Source of the DNA: Actinoplanes ianthinogenes
GTDB taxonomy: Bacteria > Actinomycetota > Actinomycetes > Mycobacteriales > Micromonosporaceae
Reading direction: 5' to 3'
Length of the DNA: 64,000 nucleotides
Assembly (NCBI RefSeq): GCF_018324205.1
Contig: NZ_AP023356.1
Location: forward strand, 4,109,501-4,173,500
A program made the position numbers and the translations under genes. How positions within the stretch are numbered: the first letter of the stretch is position 1; each line of letters opens with the position of its first letter. Below, one piece after another: positions 9,489 to 19,541 of this stretch. The notes below the pieces were generated by a model that worked only from the letters and a program-made list of their open reading frames with translations, was not told the DNA's origin and did no database searches.

Positions 9489-10718
9489 GTGGGCTGGGTG
9501 CGCGGAGCGGTCGGCGGGCTGCCGGGGGTCTACTGGTTCCTCTGGGCCGGCCTGCTGATCAACCGGGTCGGCGGGTTCGCCGTCCTCTACCTGTCGCTCT
9601 ACCTGACCGCCGAGCGGGGCGCGGGCGCGGCGCTGGCCGGCCTGGTGGTCGGCACCTACGGTATCGGCGGGGTGGCCGGCACCCTGGCCGGCGGCGTGCT
9701 CACCGACCGGTGGGGACGACGGTCCACGCTGATCTGGTCGCATCTGGGGTGCGCCGCGGTGCTGGTGGCGCTGGCGTTCAGCACGCCGCTCCCGCTGATC
9801 GCCGGGCTGTGCCTGCTGCTCGGGCTGACCCAGGCGATGCCCGGCCCGGCGTTCGTCGCGGCGATCACCGACGCGGTGCCGGCCGATCACCGGCTGCGTG
9901 CGTTCAACCTTCAGTTCTGGGCCTTCAACCTGGGCACCGCGGGCGCGTCGCTGCTGGCCGGCGCACTGGCCCGGTGGAGTTACCTCGGCCTGTTCCTGCT
10001 CGACGCGACCAGCACCCTGGTCACCGCCCTGATCATCGCGTGGAAGGTGCCCGAGACGCTGACCCGGACGAGCCGGTCCGAGCCGTCGGCGGGCGGGATG
10101 CGGACCGTCTTCGCCGACCGGATCTTCCTGGCCTTCGTCGGGTTGACCCTGCTCCAGGCGCTGCTCAGCAGCCAGACCACCACCATCGTGCCGCTCGCCA
10201 TGCACGACGACGGGCTCGGGCCGGGCGCGTACGGCCTGGTGACCGCGCTCGGCGGGGCGCTGATCGTGGGAGGTCAGCTGTTCGTGCCCGGGTTCATCGA
10301 CCGGCGGCGCAAGGACCGGGTGCTGGCGCTGTCGATGGCCGTGATGGCGGCCGGGTTCGCGGTGCTGGCGGTGGCCGACAGCCTGGCGGTCTACCTGGTG
10401 GCCGCGGTGATCTGGACGGTGGGCGGGATGATCGCCGCGCCGCCGAACGCTGCGATCAACTCGGAGCTGGCGCCGACGCTGCTGCGCGGGCGGTACCAGG
10501 CGGTGTTCTACCTCAGCTTCCCGGCGGCGGCGTTCATGGCGCCGGCGCTGGGCGGGGCCGGGCTGGAGTGGCTCGGCGCCGGGCACTGGGTGATCGTGGC
10601 GATCGTCGGGCTGGTGGCGGCCGGGCTGCACCTGGCGGCCGGCCCGGCCCGGGAGCGGCGGGTGGCCGCCGGGCGAGCAGCGTCCACTGAACACATCGGA
10701 CAGCCGCACTCGGGATGA
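9489..10718 (+). CDS. MFS transporter, second of a tandem pair
   Basis: 409 residues, about 12 membrane helices, loop motif GGVLTDRWGRRSTL, and the same ends as its upstream paralogue (start VGWVRGAVGGLPGVYWFLW, end GPARERR). The gap to the first gene is only about 55 bases, so the two are likely co-transcribed. The GTG at 9489 has GGGGTGAG upstream and gives the same length as the paralogue; a TTG at 9456 is possible. The pair looks like a local duplication that has since diverged. The two proteins could work separately or as a heteromer; substrate unknown. Confidence 0.84.
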   Translation: MGWVRGAVGGLPGVYWFLWAGLLINRVGGFAVLYLSLYLTAERGAGAALAGLVVGTYGIGGVAGTLAGGVLTDRWGRRSTLIWSHLGCAAVLVALAFSTPLPLIAGLCLLLGLTQAMPGPAFVAAITDAVPADHRLRAFNLQFWAFNLGTAGASLLAGALARWSYLGLFLLDATSTLVTALIIAWKVPETLTRTSRSEPSAGGMRTVFADRIFLAFVGLTLLQALLSSQTTTIVPLAMHDDGLGPGAYGLVTALGGALIVGGQLFVPGFIDRRRKDRVLALSMAVMAAGFAVLAVADSLAVYLVAAVIWTVGGMIAAPPNAAINSELAPTLLRGRYQAVFYLSFPAAAFMAPALGGAGLEWLGAGHWVIVAIVGLVAAGLHLAAGPARERRVAAGRAASTEHIGQPHSG

Positions 10719-11344
10719 GCGGGAATCGCGGCGAATGGACCGCGAGAATTCGATGAACGAAAGATCCTGCCGGATGTAACCGACGTAACATGCCCGTAAA
10801 CAAAAGCACCGGCGGCGGCGGGCGACCCCCATCCCCATAGGCGTCGCCCGCACTAACCGCCGGTCTCGGGTCGCGCCGTCCCCCAACGGCTCATGCCACC
10901 CGTCCCCAAACGCCGATCCGCGGCGATCATTACTGATCGACCCGTTCCCCGAACTGACGGCTCGGCGTCCATCGACCACGCTAGTTGGGGCAGTCAAGCC
11001 TCACAAGCCGTATTCGTGTCGACATCTGTCTCAGGCGTCACAATCGCCAACAACCAACCGATCGGACGATCCGCCAATCACTCATCCGGCCTCCGTGACA
11101 CCGGCAGAAATAACGACTCTTACCGCGTCAAGGAAATGATGACCGTCGAATCAGGCGGGGCCTCGTGCGATCTTGCGCAGGGGTGACATCCCGATGAATT
11201 CGCGACTTCGATGATCACGTCTGCGCACGTCAGAGCGATCTTGCCGGATCGGGCAGGTCACCCGGCGGCAGACCGGGCGGACTCATCGAGTTCACTGTGG
11301 ACACCGAGAGGCCCGAGCCCGGGCTCACGTCCGGGCCAGGAGGG
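10719..11344. other. Gene-poor, lower-GC convergent intergenic region
   Basis: 626 bases between the ends of the second MFS gene and the YbjN gene, visibly less GC-rich than its surroundings. An open frame at 10893-11186 has no family features or clear ribosome binding site and is not accepted. The left part holds a candidate minus-strand RNA (next entry). Nothing else is recognised in 11010-11344. Confidence 0.6.
10797..10971 (-). ncRNA. Candidate small RNA with own promoter and terminator
   Basis: Read on minus: a vegetative-type promoter, TTGTGA (11006-11001), 17 bases, TAGCGT (10983-10978), then about 170 bases with several GC hairpins, ending in a nested hairpin (10857-10864 with 10808-10815; inner 10843-10851 with 10818-10826) followed by GCTTTTGTTT. 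That is a complete small transcription unit without an open reading frame. The terminator could instead simply serve the mshA-ybjN operon upstream. No known RNA family was recognised with confidence. Confidence 0.4.
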
Positions 11345-11842
11345 TCAGGACGTGCCGCCGCTGTCGTCGGGCGCGGCGAAATGCTTGAAGGCCTGCAGGT
11401 TGGCCAGCGACTCGCCGCGCTTGACCCGCCACTCCCACTCGCGCCGGATGGACGTCCCGAAACCGATCTCCAGCATGGTGTCGAACGACTCGTCGGCGTA
11501 CGTGAGCACCGCGCCCAGCAGCCGGTCCAGTTCGTCCTCGTCGAGGCTGTTCAGCGAGACCCGCCCGGTCAGATAGACGTCGCCGGCCGCGTCGATGGAG
11601 AAGGCCACGCCGTACATCCGGGCGTTGCGGCGCAGCAGCCAGGCCCAGAGCTCCTCGCGGCGCTCGTCCGGCTGGCGCATCACGAACGCCTCGATCCGCA
11701 GCGCGTGCTCGCCGACGATCAGGTTGCACGCGGTCTTGAGCTTGTGCGTGCCGGGCAGGGTGACCACATAGGACGACTCACCGGTCGGCTCCCACTCCAG
11801 CTCCCGGTCGGTGAGCACCTTCTCGATCAACGCGGTCGTCAC
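11345..11842 (-). CDS. YbjN-domain protein
   Basis: 165 residues of the YbjN / type III secretion chaperone-like fold: [39 protein letters not shown] and [24 protein letters not shown] are characteristic. YbjN proteins are small and cytoplasmic, of unclear role, thought to be chaperone-like. Its ATG overlaps the stop codon of mshA (four-base ATGA overlap), so translation is coupled. The same mshA-ybjN pair is present in M. tuberculosis (Rv0486-Rv0487), which suggests a conserved but undefined link to mycothiol metabolism. Confidence 0.85.
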   Translation of the reverse strand: MTTALIEKVLTDRELEWEPTGESSYVVTLPGTHKLKTACNLIVGEHALRIEAFVMRQPDERREELWAWLLRRNARMYGVAFSIDAAGDVYLTGRVSLNSLDEDELDRLLGAVLTYADESFDTMLEIGFGTSIRREWEWRVKRGESLANLQAFKHFAAPDDSGGTS

Positions 11843-13125
11843 GCGCAGGTCACCCCCTCCAGCCGGGCGGCGATCAGCGCCCGGTGCTCGCTCACCGCGT
11901 CACGGTAGACGCGCAGCAGGTTATCCGCGGTCCGATCCCAGGAGAACTGCGCGGCGTGCGCCACCGCGCCGGCCGACAGCCGGCGCCGGTAACCCGGCGC
12001 GTCCAGCAGTTTCTCCAGCACTCGCGCCCAGTCGGCCGGGTCGTGGCCGTCGATCAGGACCCCGCTCTCGCCGTCCCGCACCGCGGTGACCAGGCCGCCG
12101 ACCGCCGCCGCCACCACCGGCGTGCCGCAGGCCTGCGCCTCCAGCGCGACCAACCCGAACGACTCGTTGTAGGACGGGACCGCGACGAGGTCGGCGGCCC
12201 GATAGAGGGCGGCCAGGTCGGCGCCGGTCTGCGGGGGCAGGAAGACCACCGCGTCGGTGACGCCGAGCGAGGCGGCCAGCTCGATCAACGCGGACGGCCG
12301 GTCCAGGCCGGTGCCGCTGGGGCCGCCGCAGATCACCACGGTGACGTCCCGGACGCCGCCGGCCCGCATCTCGGCGACCGCGGAGATCAGCACATCGGGC
12401 GCCTTGAGCGGCTGGATCCGGCCGACGAAGGCGATGATCCGGCCGTGCGCGGGCAGTCCGAACCGGGCCCGGTCGGCCGCGCCGGGACGGAACCGGTCCA
12501 GGTCGACGCCGGGCTGCACCACGCTGACCCGGGACGGATCGGCGTGGTAGTAGGTCATCAGGTCCTGCGCCTCGAACCGGGTGTTCGCGACCAGCCGGTC
12601 GGACTCGGCGACCACCTGCTCCTCACCGATCACCCGGGCTTTCGGCTCCGGGCGGTCACCGGCCGCGATCAGCCGGTTCTTCACCTTGGCCAGGGTGTGC
12701 GCGGTGTGCACGTGGGGCACGCCCCAGCGCTCCCGGGCCAGCCAGCCGACCTGGCCGGAGAGCCAGTAGTGCGAGTGGATCAGGTCGTAGTGGCCGGGCG
12801 GGTGCGCCGCCTCGGCCCGCAGCACGCCGGTGGTGAACGCGCAGAGCTGCGACGACAGCTCCTCCTTGTTCAACCCCTCGTAGGGCCCCGCGGTGACGTG
12901 CCGCACGTGCACGCCGGGCACCATCTCCACCATCGGCGGCAGGTCGCTCGCGGTGGCCCGGGTGAAGATCTCCACCTCGACCCCGGCCGCGGCGAGCCGC
13001 TTGGACACCTCGACGATGTAGACGTTCATCCCGCCGGCGTCGCCGGTGCCCGGCTGCTCCAGCGGCGACGTGTGCACCGAGAGGGTGGCTATGCGCCGGG
13101 GTGTGGGCCAGCCGACCTCAGCCAC
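11839..13125 (-). CDS. mshA: D-inositol-3-phosphate glycosyltransferase (mycothiol synthesis)
   Basis: 428 residues, GT4 family with GT-B fold. It joins GlcNAc from UDP-GlcNAc to 1L-myo-inositol-1-phosphate, the first step of mycothiol synthesis. Family features: [21 protein letters not shown] (the donor/acceptor loop), [44 protein letters not shown], and the C-terminal [19 protein letters not shown] with its nucleotide-binding Glu residues. It leads an operon with ybjN and diverges from the dehydrogenase gene over about 110 bases. Mycothiol supplies the cofactor probably used by the protein at 62381-63142. Confidence 0.96.
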   Translation of the reverse strand: MAEVGWPTPRRIATLSVHTSPLEQPGTGDAGGMNVYIVEVSKRLAAAGVEVEIFTRATASDLPPMVEMVPGVHVRHVTAGPYEGLNKEELSSQLCAFTTGVLRAEAAHPPGHYDLIHSHYWLSGQVGWLARERWGVPHVHTAHTLAKVKNRLIAAGDRPEPKARVIGEEQVVAESDRLVANTRFEAQDLMTYYHADPSRVSVVQPGVDLDRFRPGAADRARFGLPAHGRIIAFVGRIQPLKAPDVLISAVAEMRAGGVRDVTVVICGGPSGTGLDRPSALIELAASLGVTDAVVFLPPQTGADLAALYRAADLVAVPSYNESFGLVALEAQACGTPVVAAAVGGLVTAVRDGESGVLIDGHDPADWARVLEKLLDAPGYRRRLSAGAVAHAAQFSWDRTADNLLRVYRDAVSEHRALIAARLEGVTCA

Positions 13126-13235
13126 AATGGTTCCCTCCGCTCGGACTCCTACAGCTTCATCTTCCCCATCGGCGTGGGCTGAACCACCACGCAGCGGGAG
13201 CAGCGTGACTCAGGTCATGAGGTTAGATCGGAACC

Positions 13236-13991
13236 ATGCAGAGAATCGCAGTGGTCACCGGGGCATCCAGCGGAATCGGCGCGGCGACGGCACGCCGCCT
13301 GGCCGGCGAGGGATTCCACGTGGTCGCGGCGGCCCGCCGGGCCGACCGGCTGGACGCGCTGGTGAAGGAGATCGGGCCGCACGCGACCGCGGTCGCCTGC
13401 GACGTCACCTCGGACGAGTCGGTGGCCGGGCTGGTCGCCGCGGTGGCCGGGCTGGGCCTGCCGCTCGCCGTGCTGGTGAACAACGCCGGCGGCGCCCGCG
13501 GGGTCGACCCGGTCGAGGACGGCTCGGTCGACGACTGGCAGTGGATGTTCGACGTGAACGTGCTCGGCACGCTGCGGGTCACCAAGGCGCTGCTGCCGGC
13601 GCTGGAGGCGAGCGGCGCCGGGACGATCGTGACGATGGGTTCGACGGCGGCCTTCACGCCGTACGAGGGCGGTGGTGGCTACGTCGCGGCCAAGCACGCG
13701 CAGACCGCCCTGGTCGGGACGCTGCGCCTGGAGCTCGCCGGCCGGCCGGTGCGGGTCGTGGAGATCGATCCCGGGATGGTGCGCACCGACGAGTTCGCGC
13801 TCAACCGGTTCGACGGCGACGCGGACAAGGCCGCCGCGGTCTACGCCGGGGTGAAGGAGCCGCTGGTGGCCGACGACATCGCGGACATCGTGGCGTTCGC
13901 CGCGACCCGGCCGCAGCACGTCAACATCGACCGGCTGGTGGTCCGCCCGATCGCCCAGGCCGCCCAGCACAAGGTGCACCGGGAGCTGTAA
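13236..13991 (+). CDS. Short-chain dehydrogenase/reductase
   Basis: 251 residues, classical SDR. Cofactor motif TGASSGIG at residues 8-15, LVNNAGG near 86, and the catalytic Ser/Tyr/Lys in MGSTAAFTPYEGGGGYVAAK. AARRADRLDALV after the second strand (Arg-rich) suggests NADP(H). Substrate unknown. It diverges from mshA, as does Rv0484c in M. tuberculosis, and is followed after three bases by the methyltransferase-like gene, so those two form an operon. Confidence 0.9.
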   Translation: MQRIAVVTGASSGIGAATARRLAGEGFHVVAAARRADRLDALVKEIGPHATAVACDVTSDESVAGLVAAVAGLGLPLAVLVNNAGGARGVDPVEDGSVDDWQWMFDVNVLGTLRVTKALLPALEASGAGTIVTMGSTAAFTPYEGGGGYVAAKHAQTALVGTLRLELAGRPVRVVEIDPGMVRTDEFALNRFDGDADKAAAVYAGVKEPLVADDIADIVAFAATRPQHVNIDRLVVRPIAQAAQHKVHREL

Positions 13992-13994
13992 CAG

Positions 13995-14750
13995 GTGAAA
14001 CCGGTCGGCGCGATCACCCGCGGCACCACCAACCCCAACCGCTTGCGACGGGTGGACAACTTCATCGCCTTCCGGTGCGCTGATCTGTTGCGGTCCGCGG
14101 CCACGCCGCTGGTGATCGATCTGGGGTACGGCGCCACGCCGGTCACCGCCGTGGAACTCCGGGGGCGGCTGGCCGCCACGGTCCGCGCGGACGTCACGGT
14201 GGTCGGTCTGGAGATCGATCCGGTACGCGTGGCCGCCGCCCTCCCCCACGCGGACCCGCCCGGCCTGGAGTTCCGCCGGGGCGGGTTCGAGCTGGCCGGT
14301 CTCGCCCCGGCCGTGGTGCGCGCGTTCAACGTGCTCCGGCAGTACTCGGAGGACGAGGTCGCGGCGGCCTGGCGGCAGATGACCGGCACCGGAGCGGTGC
14401 TGATCGAGGGCACCTGTGACGAGCTCGGCCGGATCGCCACCTGGGCGGTGGTCGAGGCCGGTGTGCCGGCGACGCTGACCCTGTCGGCCAGGCTCCCGGT
14501 GCTGGAGCATCCGGCGGTCTTCGCGGAACGGCTGCCCAAGGCGCTGATCCACCACAACGTGCCCGGGCGTCCGGTGCACGAGCTGCTGCGCGCGCTGGGC
14601 CGGGCCTGGGAGACCGAGGCGACGCCGTTCGGACCGCGGCAGCGGTGGCTGGCCACGGTCCGGCGGATGCGCGCCGAGGGCTGGCCGGTCCTGGACGGAC
14701 CGGCCCGCTGGCGCCTCGGCGAGCTAAGTGTGCCGTGGCCCGTCGCCTAG
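13995..14750 (+). CDS. Class I SAM-dependent methyltransferase-like protein
   Basis: 251 residues from a GTG three bases after the dehydrogenase stop. The segment VIDLGYGATPVTAVEL (about residues 39-54) is the glycine-rich SAM-binding loop and VVGLEIDPVRV (about 69-79) provides the acidic residue for the ribose, so a Rossmann methyltransferase fold is likely. The middle (FNVLRQYSEDEVAAAWRQM) is typical of an actinobacterial family of unknown substrate. The last 27 bases overlap the end of the convergent response regulator gene. Confidence 0.72.
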   Translation: MKPVGAITRGTTNPNRLRRVDNFIAFRCADLLRSAATPLVIDLGYGATPVTAVELRGRLAATVRADVTVVGLEIDPVRVAAALPHADPPGLEFRRGGFELAGLAPAVVRAFNVLRQYSEDEVAAAWRQMTGTGAVLIEGTCDELGRIATWAVVEAGVPATLTLSARLPVLEHPAVFAERLPKALIHHNVPGRPVHELLRALGRAWETEATPFGPRQRWLATVRRMRAEGWPVLDGPARWRLGELSVPWPVA

Positions 14751-15131
14751 CACGCTCTTGAGCGCTTCGAGCAGGGCGTCGGCGGTGAACGGCTTCTTCA
14801 CCAGCAGGGCGTCGTCCCCGACCAGGCCCTTGGTGACCGCGATGTCCTTGGGCAGCCCGGAGATGAAGACTACGCCCGTGCCGGGACGCATCTCGATGAT
14901 CGTGCCGGCCAGTTCGCCGCCGGACTTGCCGCCCGGCAGGGTCAGGTCGGTGACCAGGACGTCGATGTCGCCCGGGTGGTCCCGGCAGACCGAGATGGCC
15001 TCGTCCGGATCACCGGCCACCAGGGCGGCATACCCTTTGCGCTGCAGCATGCGGCGCATGATGTCGCGGAGATCTTCTTCGTCGTCGACGACCAGGACGG
15101 TCGGCGTTTCGGCGACCGGCGCCTCGGACAT
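14724..15131 (-). CDS. Single-domain response regulator (CheY-like receiver)
   Basis: 135 residues, only a receiver domain: VLVVDDEEDLRD (acidic pocket), phospho-Asp in DVLVTDLTLPGG, Ser in VFISGLPKD and Lys in LLVKKPFTADAL. It has no output domain, so it probably acts by protein contact or in a phosphorelay. A good GAGGAGG lies before the ATG. It stands alone, and no partner kinase adjoins it; the PAS kinase at 16973-18589 is the nearest candidate. Overlaps the preceding convergent gene by 27 bases. Confidence 0.88.
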   Translation of the reverse strand: MSEAPVAETPTVLVVDDEEDLRDIMRRMLQRKGYAALVAGDPDEAISVCRDHPGDIDVLVTDLTLPGGKSGGELAGTIIEMRPGTGVVFISGLPKDIAVTKGLVGDDALLVKKPFTADALLEALKSVLGDGPRHT

Positions 15132-15206
15132 GGGTCCTCCTCGCGGGCTGGGGTCGATCTCACGCTAGCCGCCGGAGGGCGTCGGACGGCCACTGTTCGG
15201 AAAAGC

Positions 15207-15243
15207 CGAACGCCGCTCTTCCCGGAAGGAGGAGCGGCGTTCG
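15207..15243. terminator. Intrinsic terminator after the protease gene
   Basis: A 12-bp stem (15207-15218 with 15232-15243) with a 13-base loop lies just beyond the protease stop codon. On minus it is followed by GGCTTTT, a short U-tract. Confidence 0.8.
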
Positions 15244-15249
15244 CGAGGG

Positions 15250-16479
<1,230 letters not shown>

Positions 16480-16575
16480 ATATCTCCCTCAGGTAGGTGC
16501 CCCGGCCCGGAAGTGCATGCCGTGGCGACTTGAGGGAAATCCTGAAGATGAAGAAGTGCAGGACAAGGTCTTGAC

Positions 16576-16593
16576 TGGTTGCGACGACGTTGC
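16576..16593. promoter_or_regulatory. 11-bp-spaced direct repeat upstream of the DUF7455-type gene
   Basis: TGGTTGC and ACGTTGC, 11 bases apart. On the other strand this reads GCAACGT, four bases, GCAACCA, the same layout as repeats upstream of flgB, fliJ and flbD. Weak match. Confidence 0.35.
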
Positions 16594-16624
16594 GCCGTTC
16601 ACAGCGGATACCGGGGTCGAACCA

Positions 16625-16652
16625 CTAAGGCGACCCGGCGCAGGGCCGATCT
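16625..16652 (+). promoter_or_regulatory. FliA/WhiG-type promoter for the small zinc-ribbon gene
   Basis: CTAAG at 16625-16629, exactly 15 bases, GCCGATCT at 16645-16652. It matches the flagellar promoters of this window in both boxes and in spacing. Predicted start near 16659, about 65 bases before the ATG. Confidence 0.65.
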
Positions 16653-16724
16653 AGTCCGCTGTCAGGACCGCTGCACACCGCCGTTGAGCCTCGCTTCATT
16701 CGGCCACTGAGCAAGGAGAGCGAT

Positions 16725-16937
16725 ATGACCACCCTGCTGTCGCCCGAGATCGACACCGTCGGCGAGCTGACCGATCGCTGCGATCGCTGCGGCGCGGCCG
16801 CCAAGCTGGAGGTGACCCTGAGCAGCGGCGGCGACCTGGCCTTCTGCGGCCACCACGCGAACCGGATGCACGCTGAGATCTCGCGCGTGGCCAGCAAGAT
16901 CCGCCTGGAGGAAGGGTTCGCCTGGGCGGGTAAGTAA
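16725..16937 (+). CDS. Small zinc-ribbon protein (DUF7455-like)
   Basis: 70 residues. Cysteines in RCDRCGAAAK (residues 19-22) and a His-rich partner FCGHHANRM (about 44-52) form a likely zinc ribbon of the type seen in many small actinobacterial proteins (DUF7455). The ATG has AAGGAGAG well spaced upstream. Function unknown. It is preceded by a FliA-like promoter, which would place this otherwise general actinobacterial protein in the motility or late-development regulon. Confidence 0.8.
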   Translation: MTTLLSPEIDTVGELTDRCDRCGAAAKLEVTLSSGGDLAFCGHHANRMHAEISRVASKIRLEEGFAWAGK

Positions 16938-16972
16938 TCGCGCTTGCCGCGATATGCTCATTTCCTCACGTC

Positions 16973-18589
16973 ATGGGGGGATATGTGCGTATCGCGGCAC
17001 GCGGCGTGGGCAGGCTGTCCCGGCTGATCGCCGGCTGCGCCGGGGTCACGGTCACCGTGCTCGGCCTTCTGAACACGCACACATCCGATCTGAACGCGTC
17101 GCCGGAGGGGCTCTCGCCCGCTCCGGCGTTCGTCGTGATACCGGCCGGTGCGGCCCTGGTGGTGCAGGCGCTGCCGCCGGCCGGGGGCCTCGCCGGCCGG
17201 CTGCGCTCCGGCGTGGCCGCCGTTCTCGGCCTGTCCGCGGCGGTGCTCGGCGCCCTCACGCTGCACCGGCATCCGGCCGCCGGACTCGCCACCGTGCTGA
17301 CCGGTCTCGCGCTGGCCGGCCTCGACCTGCGGCTGCCCAAGCTCGGCCGGCTCCCGGTGCGGATCACCGACCCGCTGCTGCTCGGCGCCGCCACGGTCGC
17401 GCTGGTCGCGCTGGCCTCCCGGTTCGTCACCGGCAGCGGGGCGATGCCGCCGCACCTGGCCGGCGGCCTGCTCCTGCTGACCGCCGGCGCCGTCCTGGCC
17501 CGGCCCGAGCCCGGGCCGGCGCCCGCCGCCGACACCGCCGACCAGCGCCTGGTCGCCGAGCTGCGGGACCGGCAGGACTTCGCGGACACGCTGCTCCAGT
17601 CGATGAACGAAGCGGTCATGGTGCTGGACGCGAACTACCGGGTGATCGACGTGAACCGGCGCTGGCGCGAGCTCACCGGCCACCGGGACGACGTGTACGA
17701 GCCGCCGCCGCTGCCGCCGCCGGGCCACGGCGGCGACTGGCTGCTGCCCCGCGCCGACGGCACCCAGGTGCCGGTGCTGGCCACCATGGCCGCCATCCCG
17801 GACGCCGCCGGCGCGCCCCGCGGCTACGTCGCCACCTGCGTCGACATCGCCTCCCGCAAACAGGCCGAGGAGGCGCTCAGCGAGCACGCCGCCGAGCTGG
17901 AGCGCGGCAACGCGCAGCTGGCCGCGGCGAACGCCCAGCTGGGCGCCGCGCTCGCCTTCAAGAACGACCTGACCTCGATGCTCACCCACGACGTGGCCCA
18001 GCCGATCAGCTCGATCGCCAGCCTGGCCGAGCTGCTCTGCGCGGACTGGGCGGACCTGCCGGACGACATCCGGCTGGAACTGTCCCTGAAGATCGACAAG
18101 AACACCCGCCGCCTGGTCAAGATGATGAACGACCTCCAGCTGCTGTTCCGCCTGGACACCGGCGCGGTGACCGCCCGGCGGGTGCCGGTGCCGCTGCTCG
18201 AGGTGGCTCGGGCGGCCCGCGCCGAGACGGCCGGGGCCGACCAGGTGGAGATCGCGATCGACGAGGAGCTGTCCGCGCTGGCCGACCGCGGGCACCTCGC
18301 CGTGGTGGTGGAGAACCTGTTGAAGAACGCGATCGTGCACGGGGCGGCGCCGATCCTGGTGGTCGCCGAGCGGCAGGGCGGGACGGTGCTGCTCTGCGTG
18401 CAGGACAGTGGCGCGGGCATCCCGGAGGACGTGCTGCCCAACCTGTTCGGCCGGTTCCTGCGCGGGGCCGGGCTGGGCCTGTTCATCGTGCGGCACCTGG
18501 TCGAGGCGAACGGCGGCTCGGTTCGCTACGAGCACGCCGTCCCGCGCGGCGCCCGCCTGCTGGTCACCCTGGAAGCCGCCCCACGCTGA
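16973..18589 (+). CDS. Membrane PAS-domain sensor histidine kinase
   Basis: 538 residues. Five or six membrane helices (about 15-170), a PAS domain (about 195-295; MNEAVMVLDANYRVIDVN), a short coiled coil (about 300-335), HisKA with His339 in LTHDVAQPISSI, and a HATPase with VVVENLLKNAIVHG and QDSGAGIP. After LFGRFLRG the sequence goes straight to AGLGLFIVRHL, so the ATP lid is about ten residues shorter than usual. Orphan kinase; the single-domain regulator at 14724-15131 is a possible partner. The ATG begins MGGYVRIAARG; an upstream SD is not obvious. Confidence 0.88.
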   Translation: MGGYVRIAARGVGRLSRLIAGCAGVTVTVLGLLNTHTSDLNASPEGLSPAPAFVVIPAGAALVVQALPPAGGLAGRLRSGVAAVLGLSAAVLGALTLHRHPAAGLATVLTGLALAGLDLRLPKLGRLPVRITDPLLLGAATVALVALASRFVTGSGAMPPHLAGGLLLLTAGAVLARPEPGPAPAADTADQRLVAELRDRQDFADTLLQSMNEAVMVLDANYRVIDVNRRWRELTGHRDDVYEPPPLPPPGHGGDWLLPRADGTQVPVLATMAAIPDAAGAPRGYVATCVDIASRKQAEEALSEHAAELERGNAQLAAANAQLGAALAFKNDLTSMLTHDVAQPISSIASLAELLCADWADLPDDIRLELSLKIDKNTRRLVKMMNDLQLLFRLDTGAVTARRVPVPLLEVARAARAETAGADQVEIAIDEELSALADRGHLAVVVENLLKNAIVHGAAPILVVAERQGGTVLLCVQDSGAGIPEDVLPNLFGRFLRGAGLGLFIVRHLVEANGGSVRYEHAVPRGARLLVTLEAAPR

Positions 18590-18615
18590 ACCGCCTCTCC
18601 CCGCCGGGCATGGCG

Positions 18616-18640
18616 AAGGCCGGCCCGGTGGGCCGGCCTT
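18616..18640. terminator. Bidirectional hairpin between kinase and SRPBCC gene
   Basis: A perfect 11-bp stem (18616-18626 with 18630-18640) and a 3-base loop lie between two convergent genes. Confidence 0.75.
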
Positions 18641-18655
18641 GACGGCGATCCTGGA

Positions 18656-19456
18656 TCAGCCGATGCCCCGGTCCTCTTCGTTGATCATGCCGTTGCCCCA
18701 GATGTCGGCGGCGGCGGTGCGGCCACCCATCCGGGCCGAGCCGGACGAGGCGCCCCGCTTCGCCGTCGGGACGGTGCCCGGGCCGGCCGCGTGGTGCAAC
18801 GGGTTGTCGGTGAGGCCGGTGCCGGTCGGGTCGGCGTTGCTCAGGTCGGCGGCGCCGGTGTCCCAGCCCGCGCCCGGTCCCGGCTCGGTGTCCTGCGGGA
18901 TCGCCTGGGTGGCCGGCGGGTGCTTGTGCACGCGGGCGGCGACCGACGCCGGCGAGGCGTAGTCCGGCTTGCTGAACAGGGTGTGCGAGGGGCCGGGCAG
19001 GCGCTTGACGCTGGCGCCGGTGGGCATCGGGCGGCCGCCCAGCACGCCGCTCTCGACCAGGCCCTTGAAGGTGGTCAGGTCCGCCTTGAGCCGGCGGTTC
19101 AGCGACTCCTGACCGTGCCGGTCGCTGGGCATGAGGAACGCGATGTCGGCCTCGAGCTGCGCGACGATCTGGGTCTTCGTCTCGCCCATCGGGCGCAGCG
19201 TCAGGGTCTCGGCGAGGAGCGGCCCCTCCATGGTCGACCAGGAGACCCGTTCGTCCGGCGACCGCTCGATGATCTGCGCGTCGAACTCCCGGCGCTTGCC
19301 GTCCACATCCATGATCCAGTGGGTCTGGTCCGCGCCGGTGGTGGTCACCTGGCGGACTCCGGTCATGAACCGTGGGTAGTTCTCGAACGCGGCGAGTTGC
19401 TCGTACACCGTGTGCAGCGGTGCACTCACCTCGATGGCCTGCTGAACCATACTCAT
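18656..19456 (-). CDS. SRPBCC (START/cyclase-dehydrase-like) protein
   Basis: 266 residues. The first about 145 form a ligand-binding helix-grip fold: VQQAIEVSAPLHTVYEQLAAFENYPRFM, HWIMDVDGKRREFDAQIIE and RVSWSTMEGPLLAETLTLRP are typical of the polyketide-cyclase/dehydrase group. The C-terminal about 110 residues are Gly/Pro/Thr-rich and probably disordered. The ATG at 19456 has GGGAGAG well placed; the open frame goes to 19597 without family features. Ligand unknown. It follows the PHP-like gene on the same strand, about 85 bases downstream. Confidence 0.8.
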   Translation of the reverse strand: MSMVQQAIEVSAPLHTVYEQLAAFENYPRFMTGVRQVTTTGADQTHWIMDVDGKRREFDAQIIERSPDERVSWSTMEGPLLAETLTLRPMGETKTQIVAQLEADIAFLMPSDRHGQESLNRRLKADLTTFKGLVESGVLGGRPMPTGASVKRLPGPSHTLFSKPDYASPASVAARVHKHPPATQAIPQDTEPGPGAGWDTGAADLSNADPTGTGLTDNPLHHAAGPGTVPTAKRGASSGSARMGGRTAAADIWGNGMINEEDRGIG

Positions 19457-19541
19457 CGCATCTCTCCCATGCTGAAGTGCTGGCATGACAGAGCGTACGG
19501 AGACGAGTGCGACCCGTGTTCGCTTTCGCGGAGACCGGCTT

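Noticed and set aside
10800..10980. Cyclic di-AMP (ydaO) riboswitch on minus
   Set aside because: Fragments such as CCGTCAG and GGGGAACGGG look familiar, but they are in the wrong order and no minus-strand gene lies downstream to regulate.
10893..11186. 97-codon frame in the gap after the MFS pair
   Set aside because: Low-complexity Ser/Arg/Gly-rich translation, no ribosome binding site, no family, and atypical third-position composition.
11001..11344. tRNA or other stable RNA in the remaining gap
   Set aside because: No cloverleaf or T-loop motif found on either strand.
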